Assembly (NCBI RefSeq): GCF_002803095.1
Contig: NZ_PGLR01000035.1
Coordinates: forward strand, 1-62,565
Reading direction: 5' to 3'
Length of the DNA stretch: 62,565 nt
Source of the DNA: Pseudomonas sp. ZH-FAD
Lineage (GTDB): Bacteria > Pseudomonadota > Gammaproteobacteria > Pseudomonadales > Pseudomonadaceae
The notes under the pieces were generated by a model. That model worked only from the letters and a program-made list of their open reading frames with translations. It was not told where the DNA came from and ran no database searches. Both the position numbers and the translations under genes were made by a program. Below, one piece after another: positions 27,271 through 35,514 of the stretch (position 1 is its first letter; each line of letters begins with the position of its first letter).

Positions 27271-28731
27271 TCAGCGGCCAGTCAGTACCGGCATCACTCG
27301 TGGCCGCAGCAATTCGCCGGCCACAGCCAGCAGACCTATGGCGCCGGCAATCCAGTACCACTGCAGCACCGGGTCGAACATCAGCCAGCCCAGTGCATGC
27401 AGGAACACCACCATGATCAGCACCGGACTGACGTAGCGCACCATGAACAACCAGAGCGCGTAGCCCGCAGGAGGCAGGCCCAGCTCGTCACGCATGATTT
27501 CGCCGCGCAGCGCGTAGCCTGCGAGCACTACCATGAAAATACCGCCCAGCGGCATCATCCAGCGCGAAGTGAGGTAGTCCAGCCAGTCGAAGAAGTTCTT
27601 GCCCAGCGGCGTCCAGCCCGCCAGCAGGTTGAACGACAGCATCGCCAGCAGGCTGATCACCAGCAGTACCGCGCCGGCCCCGATGGCAGCGTGCAGGCGG
27701 CTGATACCGTGCTTTTCGTTCAGGTAGGCCACGCTGGCCTCGATCATCGAGATCGCCGAGGTCAGCGCGGCGATCGATACCATGGCGAAGAACAACACGC
27801 CGAACGCGGTGCCGAATGGCATCTGCTGGAAGGCCAGCGGCAGGCTCATGAAGATCAGCCCCGGCCCGGCGCTGGGGCTCATGCCGTTGGCGAAGATGAT
27901 CGGGAAGATCGCCAGACCGGCCAGCAGCGCCACGCAGGTATCGCAGAGTGCGACGATGAAGGTGGTCCGCGCGATGGATTGACCGTCCGGGATGTAGGAG
28001 CCATAGGTGAGAATGGCGCCCGAGGCCAGGCTGAGGGTGAAGAAGGCATGGCCCAATGCGGCCAACAGCGCCTCGCCGGTGATTTTCGAGGCATCGAAAT
28101 GGAACAGGAAGTCGAAACCGGCGCTGAAACTGCCGCTGGTGAAGGCGTAGCCGACCAGCACGATGAGCATCAGGGCCAGGCCCGGCATCATCCAGCGCAC
28201 CGCGTTCTCGATGCCTTTCTGCACGCCCCTGGCGACGATCCACAGGGTCAGCAGCGCCACCAGCACGCTCCAGCCGCCGAGCTGCCAGGGGTTGGCGTTG
28301 TGCGCCTCGAACACCCCGCCAAGCGCCTCGACGCTGGTGGCGGCCAGCGAGCCGTCGAGCATCTTCCACGTGTAGGCGAAGGCCCAGCCGGCGACGACCA
28401 CGTAGAAGCACAGGATCATGAAACCGGCGAGCATGGCCATGCCGCCAACCGCCTTCCACAGCGGGTTGCCACCGTTCTCGCGGACCACGCGGCCGATGGC
28501 GTCGATGGGGCTGCCGCGACCACGGCGACCGATGGCGATCTCGGTCATCATCACCGGAATGCCGATGGCCAGGATGCACGCCAGGTACATCAGCACGAAG
28601 GCACCGCCTCCGTACTCGCCAGTGATGTAAGGGAATTTCCAGATATTGCCCAGGCCGACGGCCGAGCCGGTTGCAGCGAGGATGAAGCCCCAGCGCGAGA
28701 GCCAGAGGTTCTTCGGTTTTTCACGGGTCAT
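27271..28731 (-). CDS. Sodium-dependent amino-acid symporter (NSS family)
   Basis: The 486-residue membrane protein begins LWLSRWGFILAATGSAVGLGNIWKFPYI, the TM1 sodium-site signature of the neurotransmitter:sodium symporter (LeuT, TnaT) family. About twelve hydrophobic helices are visible, with the unwound TM6 region SLASGAILTYGSY and the conserved ALTSAISMIEA in TM8. Such bacterial carriers import hydrophobic or aromatic amino acids with sodium. It lies 91 bp downstream of the tyrosine-catabolic genes on the same strand, so import of tyrosine or phenylalanine is a reasonable inference. Confidence 0.9.
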   Translation of the reverse strand: MTREKPKNLWLSRWGFILAATGSAVGLGNIWKFPYITGEYGGGAFVLMYLACILAIGIPVMMTEIAIGRRGRGSPIDAIGRVVRENGGNPLWKAVGGMAMLAGFMILCFYVVVAGWAFAYTWKMLDGSLAATSVEALGGVFEAHNANPWQLGGWSVLVALLTLWIVARGVQKGIENAVRWMMPGLALMLIVLVGYAFTSGSFSAGFDFLFHFDASKITGEALLAALGHAFFTLSLASGAILTYGSYIPDGQSIARTTFIVALCDTCVALLAGLAIFPIIFANGMSPSAGPGLIFMSLPLAFQQMPFGTAFGVLFFAMVSIAALTSAISMIEASVAYLNEKHGISRLHAAIGAGAVLLVISLLAMLSFNLLAGWTPLGKNFFDWLDYLTSRWMMPLGGIFMVVLAGYALRGEIMRDELGLPPAGYALWLFMVRYVSPVLIMVVFLHALGWLMFDPVLQWYWIAGAIGLLAVAGELLRPRVMPVLTGR

Positions 28732-28822
28732 GCGTCACCTGTTTGTTTTTATCTGTGACGGAATCGGACCCGCCGCGCTTGTGGCGCAGCGGAATGCAAG
28801 GCTTGGGTTGAAGCCGAAGGTG

Positions 28823-29473
28823 TCACTGGGCGTCGGCTTGTGCCTCCGGTGCGGCCAGTTGGAAGGCCTCCAGGGGTTCACAGCGCGCCGCCATGGCGAC
28901 AATGCGTGGGTACGCGGCAAGGTCACAGTTAAAACGCCGCGCATTATACAGCTGCGGAATCAGGCAGGCTTCCAGATATCCAGGCCGCTCGCCGAGCGAC
29001 AGGCGTCCGTCGAATGCGGCCAGGCCCTCCTCCACGGCGGCCAGACCGAGCGCGACCCAGTGCCGGTACCAGGCGTTTTTCGCCTCATCGGCGACGCCCA
29101 GTTCGCTGGACAGGTACTGCAGCACGCGCAGGTTGTTCAGCGGATGCACGTCGCAGGCGATATGCAGCGCCAGCGCCCGCACCTGGGCACGCTCGGCCGG
29201 ATCCGCTGGCAACAGCACCGGCACCGGGAAGATCTCTTCGAGGTATTCGATGATCGCCAGCGACTGGGCGATGCGCACGCCGCCGTTCTCCTCGTCCACC
29301 AGCAGCGGCAGCAACTGCTGCGGGTTCAGCGCGCGGTAGTCGGCGCCGTGCTGCTGGCCACCATCCTTGACCAGGTGCACTGGCACCTGCTGGTAAGCCA
29401 GGCCCTTGAGGTTCAGGGCGATACGCACGCGGTAGGCGGCGCTGGAGCGCCAGTAGCCGTAGAGTTTCAACAT
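28823..29473 (-). CDS. maiA: Maleylacetoacetate isomerase
   Basis: MaiA isomerises maleylacetoacetate to fumarylacetoacetate, using glutathione, in tyrosine degradation. I start at ATG 29473 (MLKLYGYWRSSAAYRVRIAL), giving 216 residues; the frame extends 24 codons into REP sequence. The zeta-class GST signature SSAAYRVRIAL holds the catalytic serines, and LLPLLVDEENGGVRIAQSLAIIEYLEE forms the glutathione site. Last enzyme gene of the operon, after fahA. Confidence 0.93.
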   Translation of the reverse strand: MLKLYGYWRSSAAYRVRIALNLKGLAYQQVPVHLVKDGGQQHGADYRALNPQQLLPLLVDEENGGVRIAQSLAIIEYLEEIFPVPVLLPADPAERAQVRALALHIACDVHPLNNLRVLQYLSSELGVADEAKNAWYRHWVALGLAAVEEGLAAFDGRLSLGERPGYLEACLIPQLYNARRFNCDLAAYPRIVAMAARCEPLEAFQLAAPEAQADAQ

Positions 29474-29501
29474 TGCGGATTCCTCGCGAAACGCGACCTG
29501 C

Positions 29502-29568
29502 GTAGGAGCGGCTTCAGCCGCGATGCTTTTAGCGACTTCAGACAAATCGCGGCTGAAGCCGCTCCTAC
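29502..29568. repeat. REPIN between fahA and maiA
   Basis: Arms of 23 bp, GTAGGAGCGGCTTCAGCCGC and onward, are perfect inverted copies at 29502-29524 and 29546-29568, around a 21-base loop. It occupies most of the 98-bp gap between two genes of the same operon. Confidence 0.92.
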
Positions 29569-29571
29569 AGA

Positions 29572-30558
29572 TCAGCGGGCGTCGTAGTGCTCTACCACCT
29601 GATCGATGGCGCCGAAGATGCTCTGCCCGGCAACATCGAACATCTCGATGCGCACCCGATCGCCGAACTTGAGGAACGGCGTCTTCGCCTCGCCCTGCTC
29701 GACGATCTCCAGCATGCGCTTTTCCGCCAGGCAGGAAGAACCGGCACTGCGGTCGTAGTTGGACACGGTGCCCGAACCGATGATGGTGCCGGCGCCCAGC
29801 GGCCGGGTCTTGGCGGCATGCGCTACCAGGGTTGGGAAGTTGAAGGTCATGTCGACGCCGGCGTTCGGCTGGCCGAACAGCGCGCCGTTGATATGCGACA
29901 CCAGCGGCCGATGCACCTTGCCGTCCTTCCAGCTCTCGCCCAGCTCGTCCGGGGTGATGGCCACCGGCGAGAAGCTCGATGACGGCTTGCTCTGGTAGAA
30001 ACCAAAGCCCTTGGCCAACTCGCCAGGGATCAGATTGCGCAGCGAGACGTCGTTGACCAGCATCAGCAGGCGGATATGGCCTGCCGCTTCGGCCGGCGTG
30101 GCGCCCATCGGCACGTCGTCGGTGATCACTGCCAGCTCGGCCTCCAGGTCGATGCCCCAGGCTTCGTCGGCCAGGCGGATCGGGCTGTGCGGCGGGATAA
30201 AGGCATCTGCGCCGCCCTGGTACATCAGCGGGTCGTGCCAGAACGACTCCGGCATCTCCGCGCCACGGGCCTTGCGCACCAGTTCGACGTGATTGACGTA
30301 GGCGCTGCCGTCGGCCCAGTGGTAGGCGCGCGGCAGCGGGCTATGGCAGGCGGCCTGATCGAAGGCGAAGGCGCCCTCTTCCAAGCCGTCGTTGAGACGC
30401 TGATAGACCGCTTCGAGCTTGGGCCGGGCCACGGCCCAGTCGTCCAGCGCTGCCTGCAGGGTGAAAGCGATCTGCGGCGCGAGCACGGCGCGGGTGAGAT
30501 CGCGGGAAACGACGATCAGCACGCCATCGCGGCCCTGGTTCAGTGATGCGAGTTTCAT
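29572..30558 (-). CDS. fahA: Fumarylacetoacetate hydrolase
   Basis: The enzyme splits fumarylacetoacetate to fumarate and acetoacetate, the last step of tyrosine breakdown. The 328-residue product shows the FAH fold: PHSPIRLADEAWGIDLEAELAVITDDVPMGA with the metal-binding acidic residues, LVNDVSLRNLIPGEL, GFYQSKPSSSFSPVAITPDELG, GAGTIIGSGTVSNYDR. It is shorter than the about 430-residue eukaryotic-type FahA, which is normal for the bacterial short form. A GC-rich repeat lies in the 216-bp gap to hmgA. Confidence 0.9.
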   Translation of the reverse strand: MKLASLNQGRDGVLIVVSRDLTRAVLAPQIAFTLQAALDDWAVARPKLEAVYQRLNDGLEEGAFAFDQAACHSPLPRAYHWADGSAYVNHVELVRKARGAEMPESFWHDPLMYQGGADAFIPPHSPIRLADEAWGIDLEAELAVITDDVPMGATPAEAAGHIRLLMLVNDVSLRNLIPGELAKGFGFYQSKPSSSFSPVAITPDELGESWKDGKVHRPLVSHINGALFGQPNAGVDMTFNFPTLVAHAAKTRPLGAGTIIGSGTVSNYDRSAGSSCLAEKRMLEIVEQGEAKTPFLKFGDRVRIEMFDVAGQSIFGAIDQVVEHYDAR

Positions 30559-30596
30559 GGTTCCTACCTATTCGTCTGTTCGCGTATGGGCTGTCC

Positions 30597-30766
30597 TCCC
30601 CTCTCCCACTTGTGGGGCGGAAGCGGAGAAAGCGAAGCACTGCTTCGCCCGCTGTAGCGCCCTGAGCTCTGCGAAGGGCTGGGGCGCGAAGCGGGGGCCG
30701 GGGGAGAGGGTGGGTTGCCAGCCCCCTCTCCCTAACCCTCTCCCCAAGGGGAGAGGGACGATTGGT
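30597..30766. repeat. GC-rich dispersed repeat between hmgA and fahA
   Basis: About 170 bp containing the motif CCCTCTCCC near both ends, and ending with CCCTCTCCCTAACCCTCTCC then a hairpin CTCTCCCC/GGGGAGAG. Similar sequences are scattered in many Pseudomonas and Xanthomonas genomes, from memory. No gene is visible in it. Confidence 0.6.
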
Positions 30767-30774
30767 GCCCGCCC

Positions 30775-31914
30775 TTAACCTTGTGTACCCGGCGCGCGCC
30801 AGGAGTTGACGTACTCGGCCACGTCCACCGCGCCGGCGGCATCGGCCACTTCCAGGGCGCGGCGGGTGTCGATCATCACCGCCACCTCGTCGATGAAGGT
30901 GGCCGGATCCTCCTGGCTCTTCTTCAGCGCCTTGGGGTGCGGCCCATGGGGGAAGCCGCACGGATGCAGGGTGACCATGCCCTGCTCGATGTTGTCGCGG
31001 CTGAAGAAGTTGCCACGGTGATAGAACAACACTTCGTCGTAGTCGTCGTTGTTGTGGAAGAACGGCACCTTGAGCGCGCCGGGATCGGATTCCACCGGGC
31101 GCGGGGTGAAGGTGCAGATCACGAAACCACTGGCGACGAAGGTGGTGTGCACCGACGGCGGCAGGTGGTAGCGATGGCTGATAAGTGGGCGGATGTCGCG
31201 CCAGTTCAGGCGCACCACGGTGTTGTCGCCATGCCAGCCGACCACGTCCAGCGGGTTGTAGGGGTAGGTCACGGTACTGATCTGGCCGCGCCGCTTGATG
31301 CGGATCTGCCAGGTGTTCTCGTCCTGCTGCGCCTTGAAGGCGTCGTCGATATACGGGTGCTCCAGCACCGCCAGGTCAAAGATCGCCTGCGGGCCGAGCA
31401 GGCCCTTGTCCGGCAACTGGTAGGCGCCGTCGCTGTTCTCGATCAGCAGGAAGTAACTCGGTGTGCTGGCCTCGATGCGCCAGGCGGTGCCACGCGGGAT
31501 CAGCAGGTAATCACCGTCGCGGTACTGCAGATGGCCGAAGTCGCAGTAGAAATGCCCACTACCTTCATGCACGAACAGCAACTCGTCACCATCGGCGTTG
31601 CGCACCAGATGGCGCATGGCGCCGTGGGTGCGCCAGACGCGCAGCTTGACGTCGGCGTTGTGCAGCGTCAGCGGCGCCGCCAGCGGGCAGTCGCGCTCGC
31701 TGGGAATGTCGTTGAAGTTGAACGCGTGCGGGCGCAGCGGGCCTTCCCAGTCGATCCAGCCGGTCGGCGGATGCTTGTGGTGCAGGTGCGCGGTGGGGCC
31801 GAAGAAGCCCTCACGGCCCATCTCGCGCTCGTAGGTGCCCTGCGGCAGGTCGCAATGCGCCTGGCGCGAGCACTCGCCTTCACGCAGGGGAAAGCGAATC
31901 CATTGGCGGCTCAT
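30775..31914 (-). CDS. hmgA: Homogentisate 1,2-dioxygenase (short bacterial form)
   Basis: The 379-residue product belongs to the homogentisate-dioxygenase cupin family: an N-terminal beta-rich part (HHKHPPTGWIDWEGPLRPHAFNFNDIPS), DELLFVHEGSGHFYCDFGHLQYRDGDYLLIPRGTAWRI for the first cupin, and DYDEVLFYHRGNFF ... VTLHPCGFPHGPHP with the His/Glu iron ligands in the second. It is some 50 residues shorter than the classical enzyme of about 430 residues. Its place 4 bp after hpd and before fahA and maiA makes ring opening of homogentisate to maleylacetoacetate its likely job. Confidence 0.85.
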   Translation of the reverse strand: MSRQWIRFPLREGECSRQAHCDLPQGTYEREMGREGFFGPTAHLHHKHPPTGWIDWEGPLRPHAFNFNDIPSERDCPLAAPLTLHNADVKLRVWRTHGAMRHLVRNADGDELLFVHEGSGHFYCDFGHLQYRDGDYLLIPRGTAWRIEASTPSYFLLIENSDGAYQLPDKGLLGPQAIFDLAVLEHPYIDDAFKAQQDENTWQIRIKRRGQISTVTYPYNPLDVVGWHGDNTVVRLNWRDIRPLISHRYHLPPSVHTTFVASGFVICTFTPRPVESDPGALKVPFFHNNDDYDEVLFYHRGNFFSRDNIEQGMVTLHPCGFPHGPHPKALKKSQEDPATFIDEVAVMIDTRRALEVADAAGAVDVAEYVNSWRAPGTQG

Positions 31915-31918
31915 GGCA

Positions 31919-33001
31919 TCACTCCTCGGAGATCACACCGCGACGCAACTGGTCTTCCTCGATGGACTCGAACAAGGCCTTGAAGTTGCCCTCGCCGAAG
32001 CCCTGATTGCCCTTGCGCTGGATGATCTCGAAGAAGATCGGGCCGATCACCGTGTTGGTGAAGATCTGCAGCAGGATGCCGTCATCGCCCGGCGCTCCGT
32101 CGATCAGAATGTTCAGTTCACGCAGTACGTCAGTCGGCTCGCCATGGCCGGCGACGCGGGTATCGACCTTCTCGTAGTAGGTATCCGGGGTGGTCATGAA
32201 GTCGACGCCATTGGCGCGCAGTTGGCGCACGGTGGCGTAGATGTCGTCGGTGGACAGGGCGATGTGCTGGATGCCTTCGCCGTGGTACTCGCGGATGAAT
32301 TCCTCGATCTGCGACTTGTCATCGGCCGACTCGTTGATCGGGATGCGGATCTTGCCGCACGGCGCGGTCATGGCGCGGGAGAACAGGCCGGTGAGCTTGC
32401 CTTCGATATCGAAGTAGCGAATCTCGCGAAAATTGGCGATACGCTCGTAGAAGCCGGACCACACGTCCATCTGCCCGCGACGCACGTTGTGGGTCAGGTG
32501 GTCGATGCACTGCAGGCCGACGGCGTTGTCATTCGGGCTGCGGCCTTCGATGTACTCGAAGTCGACGTCGTAGATGCTCTTGTCGCCATAACGGTCAACC
32601 AGATACAGCAGGGAACCGCCGATGCCCTCGACGCAGGGAATGTTCAGCTCGCCGAAGTTGGCGTGGCTGCCCACCAGCTTGGCGCCCTGCTGCTCGACGT
32701 AAGCAGCGGCCTGGGCCGCGTTCTTGACCCGGAAGGCCATGGCGCAGGCGCTGGGGCCATGCTTCTCACCGAAGGCGCGTACGTGGCCGGTGGGGCTGCC
32801 GTTGAGCACGATGTTGATGTCGTTCTGCTGGAACAGCCACACCTCTTTCGAGCGGTGCTTGGCGGTCTCGGTGAAACCCATGGCGGTGAACAACTGGCGC
32901 AGTTGCTCGATGCCTTCGGCATTCGGTGCGGTAAATTCGACGAACTCGAAACCGTCGGTTCCGATGGGGTTGTGCTGCTCGATCTTGGCCACGGCGGTCA
33001 T
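31919..33001 (-). CDS. hpd: 4-Hydroxyphenylpyruvate dioxygenase
   Basis: Hpd converts 4-hydroxyphenylpyruvate to homogentisate with iron(II) and oxygen. The 360-residue protein has two VOC domains: residues about 10-140 (FVEFTAPNAEGIEQLRQLFTAMGF) and 150-355. The iron ligands are in CIDHLTHNV, GIQHIALSTDDI and IFFEIIQRKGNQGFGEGNFKALFES, the last with the C-terminal gate helix. First gene of the tyrosine operon hpd-hmgA-fahA-maiA; a TyrR/PhhR-type box lies about 180 bp upstream. Confidence 0.97.
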   Translation of the reverse strand: MTAVAKIEQHNPIGTDGFEFVEFTAPNAEGIEQLRQLFTAMGFTETAKHRSKEVWLFQQNDINIVLNGSPTGHVRAFGEKHGPSACAMAFRVKNAAQAAAYVEQQGAKLVGSHANFGELNIPCVEGIGGSLLYLVDRYGDKSIYDVDFEYIEGRSPNDNAVGLQCIDHLTHNVRRGQMDVWSGFYERIANFREIRYFDIEGKLTGLFSRAMTAPCGKIRIPINESADDKSQIEEFIREYHGEGIQHIALSTDDIYATVRQLRANGVDFMTTPDTYYEKVDTRVAGHGEPTDVLRELNILIDGAPGDDGILLQIFTNTVIGPIFFEIIQRKGNQGFGEGNFKALFESIEEDQLRRGVISEE

Positions 33002-33179
33002 TTCGCCTCCTGATTGTCATTGTTATGGCAGCCGCACGAATGCGTTGCGGACAACCTCATGACAACCGAGTGCAGACCCGCTCTCAAGATGCTTTGCGAC
33101 ACGTCGACGCGGTGGCCGAGTGCGGCAGCGGCAAATTTTCCTTACACCCTCCAGGCAAGGCACGCAAAACCCTGACAGC

Positions 33180-33197
33180 CGTAAAAAAATCCTTACA
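33180..33197 (-). promoter_or_regulatory. TyrR/PhhR-type box upstream of hpd
   Basis: On the minus strand TGTAAG-GATTTT-TTTACG matches the TyrR/PhhR box TGTAAA-N6-TTTACA with one mismatch in each half. PhhR activates aromatic amino-acid degradation genes in P. putida and P. aeruginosa. A second, weaker TGTAAGGA half-site starts 51 bp nearer hpd (complement ends at 33146). Lies in the 224-bp hpd upstream region. Confidence 0.6.
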
Positions 33198-33225
33198 AAG
33201 CGGTCAGCCGGCTTGCCGCTATCAC

Positions 33226-33552
33226 TCAGCTCGGGCGGGAGAATGTGTAGGCGCGCTCCACCTTGGCCACGCGAGTGGTGAAAGCGGCATACCAGTCGGT
33301 GCGCCCCTGCTCGCGAACGGCGCTGTGCTCGGCATGCTCGCGCCAGGCGCGAATGGCCTCCTCGCTCTGCCAGTAGGACAGAGTGATGCCCAGGCCATCA
33401 CTGCGTGCCGACTCCACGCCGAGAAAACCGGGCTGCTGCGCGGCCAGCTCAAGCATGTGCTGCGCCGCCTTGGCATAACCGGCGTCCACCTCGGTGCGCA
33501 GCGAGGTGAACATCACCACGTAGTAAGGGGGCTCGGGAGTGGTGGCGATCAC
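33226..33552 (-). CDS. Antibiotic-biosynthesis-monooxygenase family protein
   Basis: The 108-residue protein (PPYYVVMFTSLRTEVDAGYAKAAQHMLELAAQQPGFLGVESARSDGLGITLSYWQSEEAIRAWREHAEHS) is a single ABM-type dimeric alpha-beta barrel of the sort often listed as YqjZ-like. It overlaps the amidotransferase-like gene by 4 bases (ATGA), so the two are translationally coupled. Function unknown; it may be an oxygenase or a heme- or small-molecule-binding protein. Confidence 0.85.
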   Translation of the reverse strand: MIATTPEPPYYVVMFTSLRTEVDAGYAKAAQHMLELAAQQPGFLGVESARSDGLGITLSYWQSEEAIRAWREHAEHSAVREQGRTDWYAAFTTRVAKVERAYTFSRPS

Positions 33553-34286
33553 GCGACCGCCTCCTGTTGCGCTTCATGCACCGACTGCACTGCGCAGGCG
33601 CCGACCAGGCCGGCAACCACCGGCGGCAGACGCCCCTCCAGCGCCGCACGCTCGGGCTGGAACAGGGTAGCGATGAAGAACGGATGATCTTCCAGTTCGA
33701 TGGCACGCACCGCACCCGCCTGGTCATGCCCGGAGGCCTTCAGCGCCTGGGCCATCAGCGGCTCGACGAAGGCATCGGCGAGGCCGTAGCGGCACAGGTA
33801 CTGCTCGCTGATCTCACGTACACCGTAGAGCTCGGCAATGCGCGAGCCGGAGACCAGATGCACATGCTCGCTGACGTCCAGCAAGGCACAGCTCAGGGGC
33901 GCGATCAGAAGGTTCTGCGCTTGCGGCGACAGCTCGGCGTGTTCGGCATCCGTCCAGCCCAGGCGGTTGCGCGCGTACTCCAACAGCGCGTGCTGGAAGC
34001 CGCCACAGGTGCCCAGGAACGGCACGCCCTGCTCGCGCGCGAAACGAATGGCGCGCAACGCACCTTCGGTGGCGGCATAGGGACTGCCCGGCACGCACCA
34101 GATGCCGTCGTAAGCCATCAGGGTGGCGTCATCGACGAGACTGTCAGTGGCCAGCCAGTCATGTTCGACCACCACACCCAGTGCCTCGCTGGCCAGGCGC
34201 AGCGCCTCGGGAATGGCCCGGTGCGCGGCAATCGCCGCATTGTAGTCACCCACCAGAGCGACCTTGACTCGACACTTGCTGTACAT
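33549..34286 (-). CDS. Class I glutamine-amidotransferase-like protein (CTP-synthase C-terminus-related)
   Basis: The 245-residue product starts at ATG 34286, with TAGGAGC before it. It is a stand-alone class I amidotransferase-fold protein related to the C-terminal domain of CTP synthase: KVALVGDYNAAIAAHRAIPEAL, GIWCVPGSPYAATEGALRAIRFAREQGVPFLGTCGGFQHALLEYARN with the nucleophile Cys in GTCGGFQH, and HPFFIATLFQPERAA with the His region; the usual third residue Glu is replaced by Gln (FQPE). There is no synthetase domain. It is divergent from a LysR regulator and coupled to an ABM protein. Substrate unknown. Confidence 0.8.
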   Translation of the reverse strand: MYSKCRVKVALVGDYNAAIAAHRAIPEALRLASEALGVVVEHDWLATDSLVDDATLMAYDGIWCVPGSPYAATEGALRAIRFAREQGVPFLGTCGGFQHALLEYARNRLGWTDAEHAELSPQAQNLLIAPLSCALLDVSEHVHLVSGSRIAELYGVREISEQYLCRYGLADAFVEPLMAQALKASGHDQAGAVRAIELEDHPFFIATLFQPERAALEGRLPPVVAGLVGACAVQSVHEAQQEAVA

Positions 34287-34381
34287 GCTCCTATCCCCCT
34301 CTTGCATGGCGGTCTCCCTGCCACTATAAGATGGCGCTCGCGCAATAATAATTGGCGAATAGACAAGCAGAGATTGCAGCC

Positions 34382-35245
34382 GTGCAATATCAAATCGACC
34401 ATACCGACCTCTCCCTGGTGCTCGCCCTGGTGCGTGGCCGCTCCCTGGCGCGTGCGGCAGAACTGATGCAGGTCGACGTGTCCACGGTGTTCCGCGCCGT
34501 GCGCCGGCTGGAAGCCGCCCTCGGGGTGGCGCTGTTCGAGAAGAGTCGACGCGGCTACGAACCCAGCGAAACCGCCCGCGCCCTGGCCGAGCAGGCCGAG
34601 CGCGCCGAACAGGCGCTGGATGCTGCACGCGTGGCGCTGGAGCTGGGCAAGCAGGTAGTCAGCGGTACGGTGCGCCTGACCTGCACCGATGCGGTATTGA
34701 GCAGCCTGCTGCTACCGGCGATGGCGCGTTTCATGCCCAGTTACCCGGCGCTGGCGCTGGAGCTGGTGACCTCCAACGACTTCGCCAACCTCAGCCGGCG
34801 CGATGCCGACCTGGCCCTGCGCCTGACCAACGAGCCGCCGGAGCACCTGGTCGGCCGGCGCCTCGCCAAAGTGTCTTACTGGGTCTGCTCCCGTGATGAC
34901 GGCCAGGATCGCAGCGACCTGGCACGGCAGAGCTGGATCGCCCCGGACGAGGCGATGCCGGATCACGCCACGGTACTCTGGCGCCTGCGCGAGTTGCCGG
35001 GCGTCACCCCCAACTACCGCTGCAGCAGCATGTACGCCGTGGCGCAGCTGGCACGCGCCGGACTGGGTGTCGCCGCCCTGCCCGACTTCGTGCTGCGCGC
35101 CCACCCCGAACTCAAGGCTCTCGGCCCGCCGCTGGCCGGCTGCGACACCGAACTCTGGTTGCTGACCCGCCCGGATTGCCGCGCCTTGCGCTCGGTGCAG
35201 ACGCTGTTCGAGGAGTTGAGCGAAACTCTGATGAGCCATGACTGA
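34382..35245 (+). CDS. LysR-family transcriptional regulator
   Basis: From GTG 34382 the product is 287 residues; an in-frame TTG at 34352 is an alternative. The N-terminal winged helix (DLSLVLALVRGRSLARAAELMQVDVSTVFRAVRRLEAALGVALFEKSRRGYEP) is followed by a periplasmic-binding-like effector domain. The divergent partner is the amidotransferase-like gene, 95 bp away, and LysR proteins usually control the gene they diverge from. The last codons of this gene have been duplicated 311 bp downstream. Confidence 0.9.
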   Translation: MQYQIDHTDLSLVLALVRGRSLARAAELMQVDVSTVFRAVRRLEAALGVALFEKSRRGYEPSETARALAEQAERAEQALDAARVALELGKQVVSGTVRLTCTDAVLSSLLLPAMARFMPSYPALALELVTSNDFANLSRRDADLALRLTNEPPEHLVGRRLAKVSYWVCSRDDGQDRSDLARQSWIAPDEAMPDHATVLWRLRELPGVTPNYRCSSMYAVAQLARAGLGVAALPDFVLRAHPELKALGPPLAGCDTELWLLTRPDCRALRSVQTLFEELSETLMSHD

Positions 35246-35254
35246 GGTAGAGCG

Positions 35255-35336
35255 TCGCCGCTGAAGCGCCTCCCACAGAGCGGGGGCAGCCGCTCATTGC
35301 AGCAGCGAAACCTCGTGGGAGGGGCTTCAGCCGCGA
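35255..35336. repeat. REPIN directly after the LysR gene
   Basis: Arms TCGCCGCTGAAGCGCCTCC... (35255-35276) and its near-complement (35315-35336) enclose 38 bases. It starts 9 bases after the LysR stop. Confidence 0.88.
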
Positions 35337-35460
35337 CAGGCGTGGATGATGTGTAGCCCGGATGCAATCCGGGGACATGGGTTGCGCAAAAGAGCATCGC
35401 GGCTGAAACGGAATGCCGCCCAGCCGCTCCTACCTATCCCGTAGAAGCGGCTTCAGATCC

Positions 35461-35512
35461 GTAGGGCGGGTGCAACCCGCCACTCATTTATGGCGGGTTG
35501 CACCCGCCCTAC
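35461..35512. repeat. Perfect 22-bp inverted repeat
   Basis: GTAGGGCGGGTGCAACCCGC and two more bases at 35461-35482 are exactly complementary to 35491-35512, with an 8-base loop. Each arm itself is nearly palindromic (GGCGGGTTGCACCCGCC). This is a different family from the GTGGGAGG REP. Confidence 0.88.
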
Positions 35513-35514
35513 AA

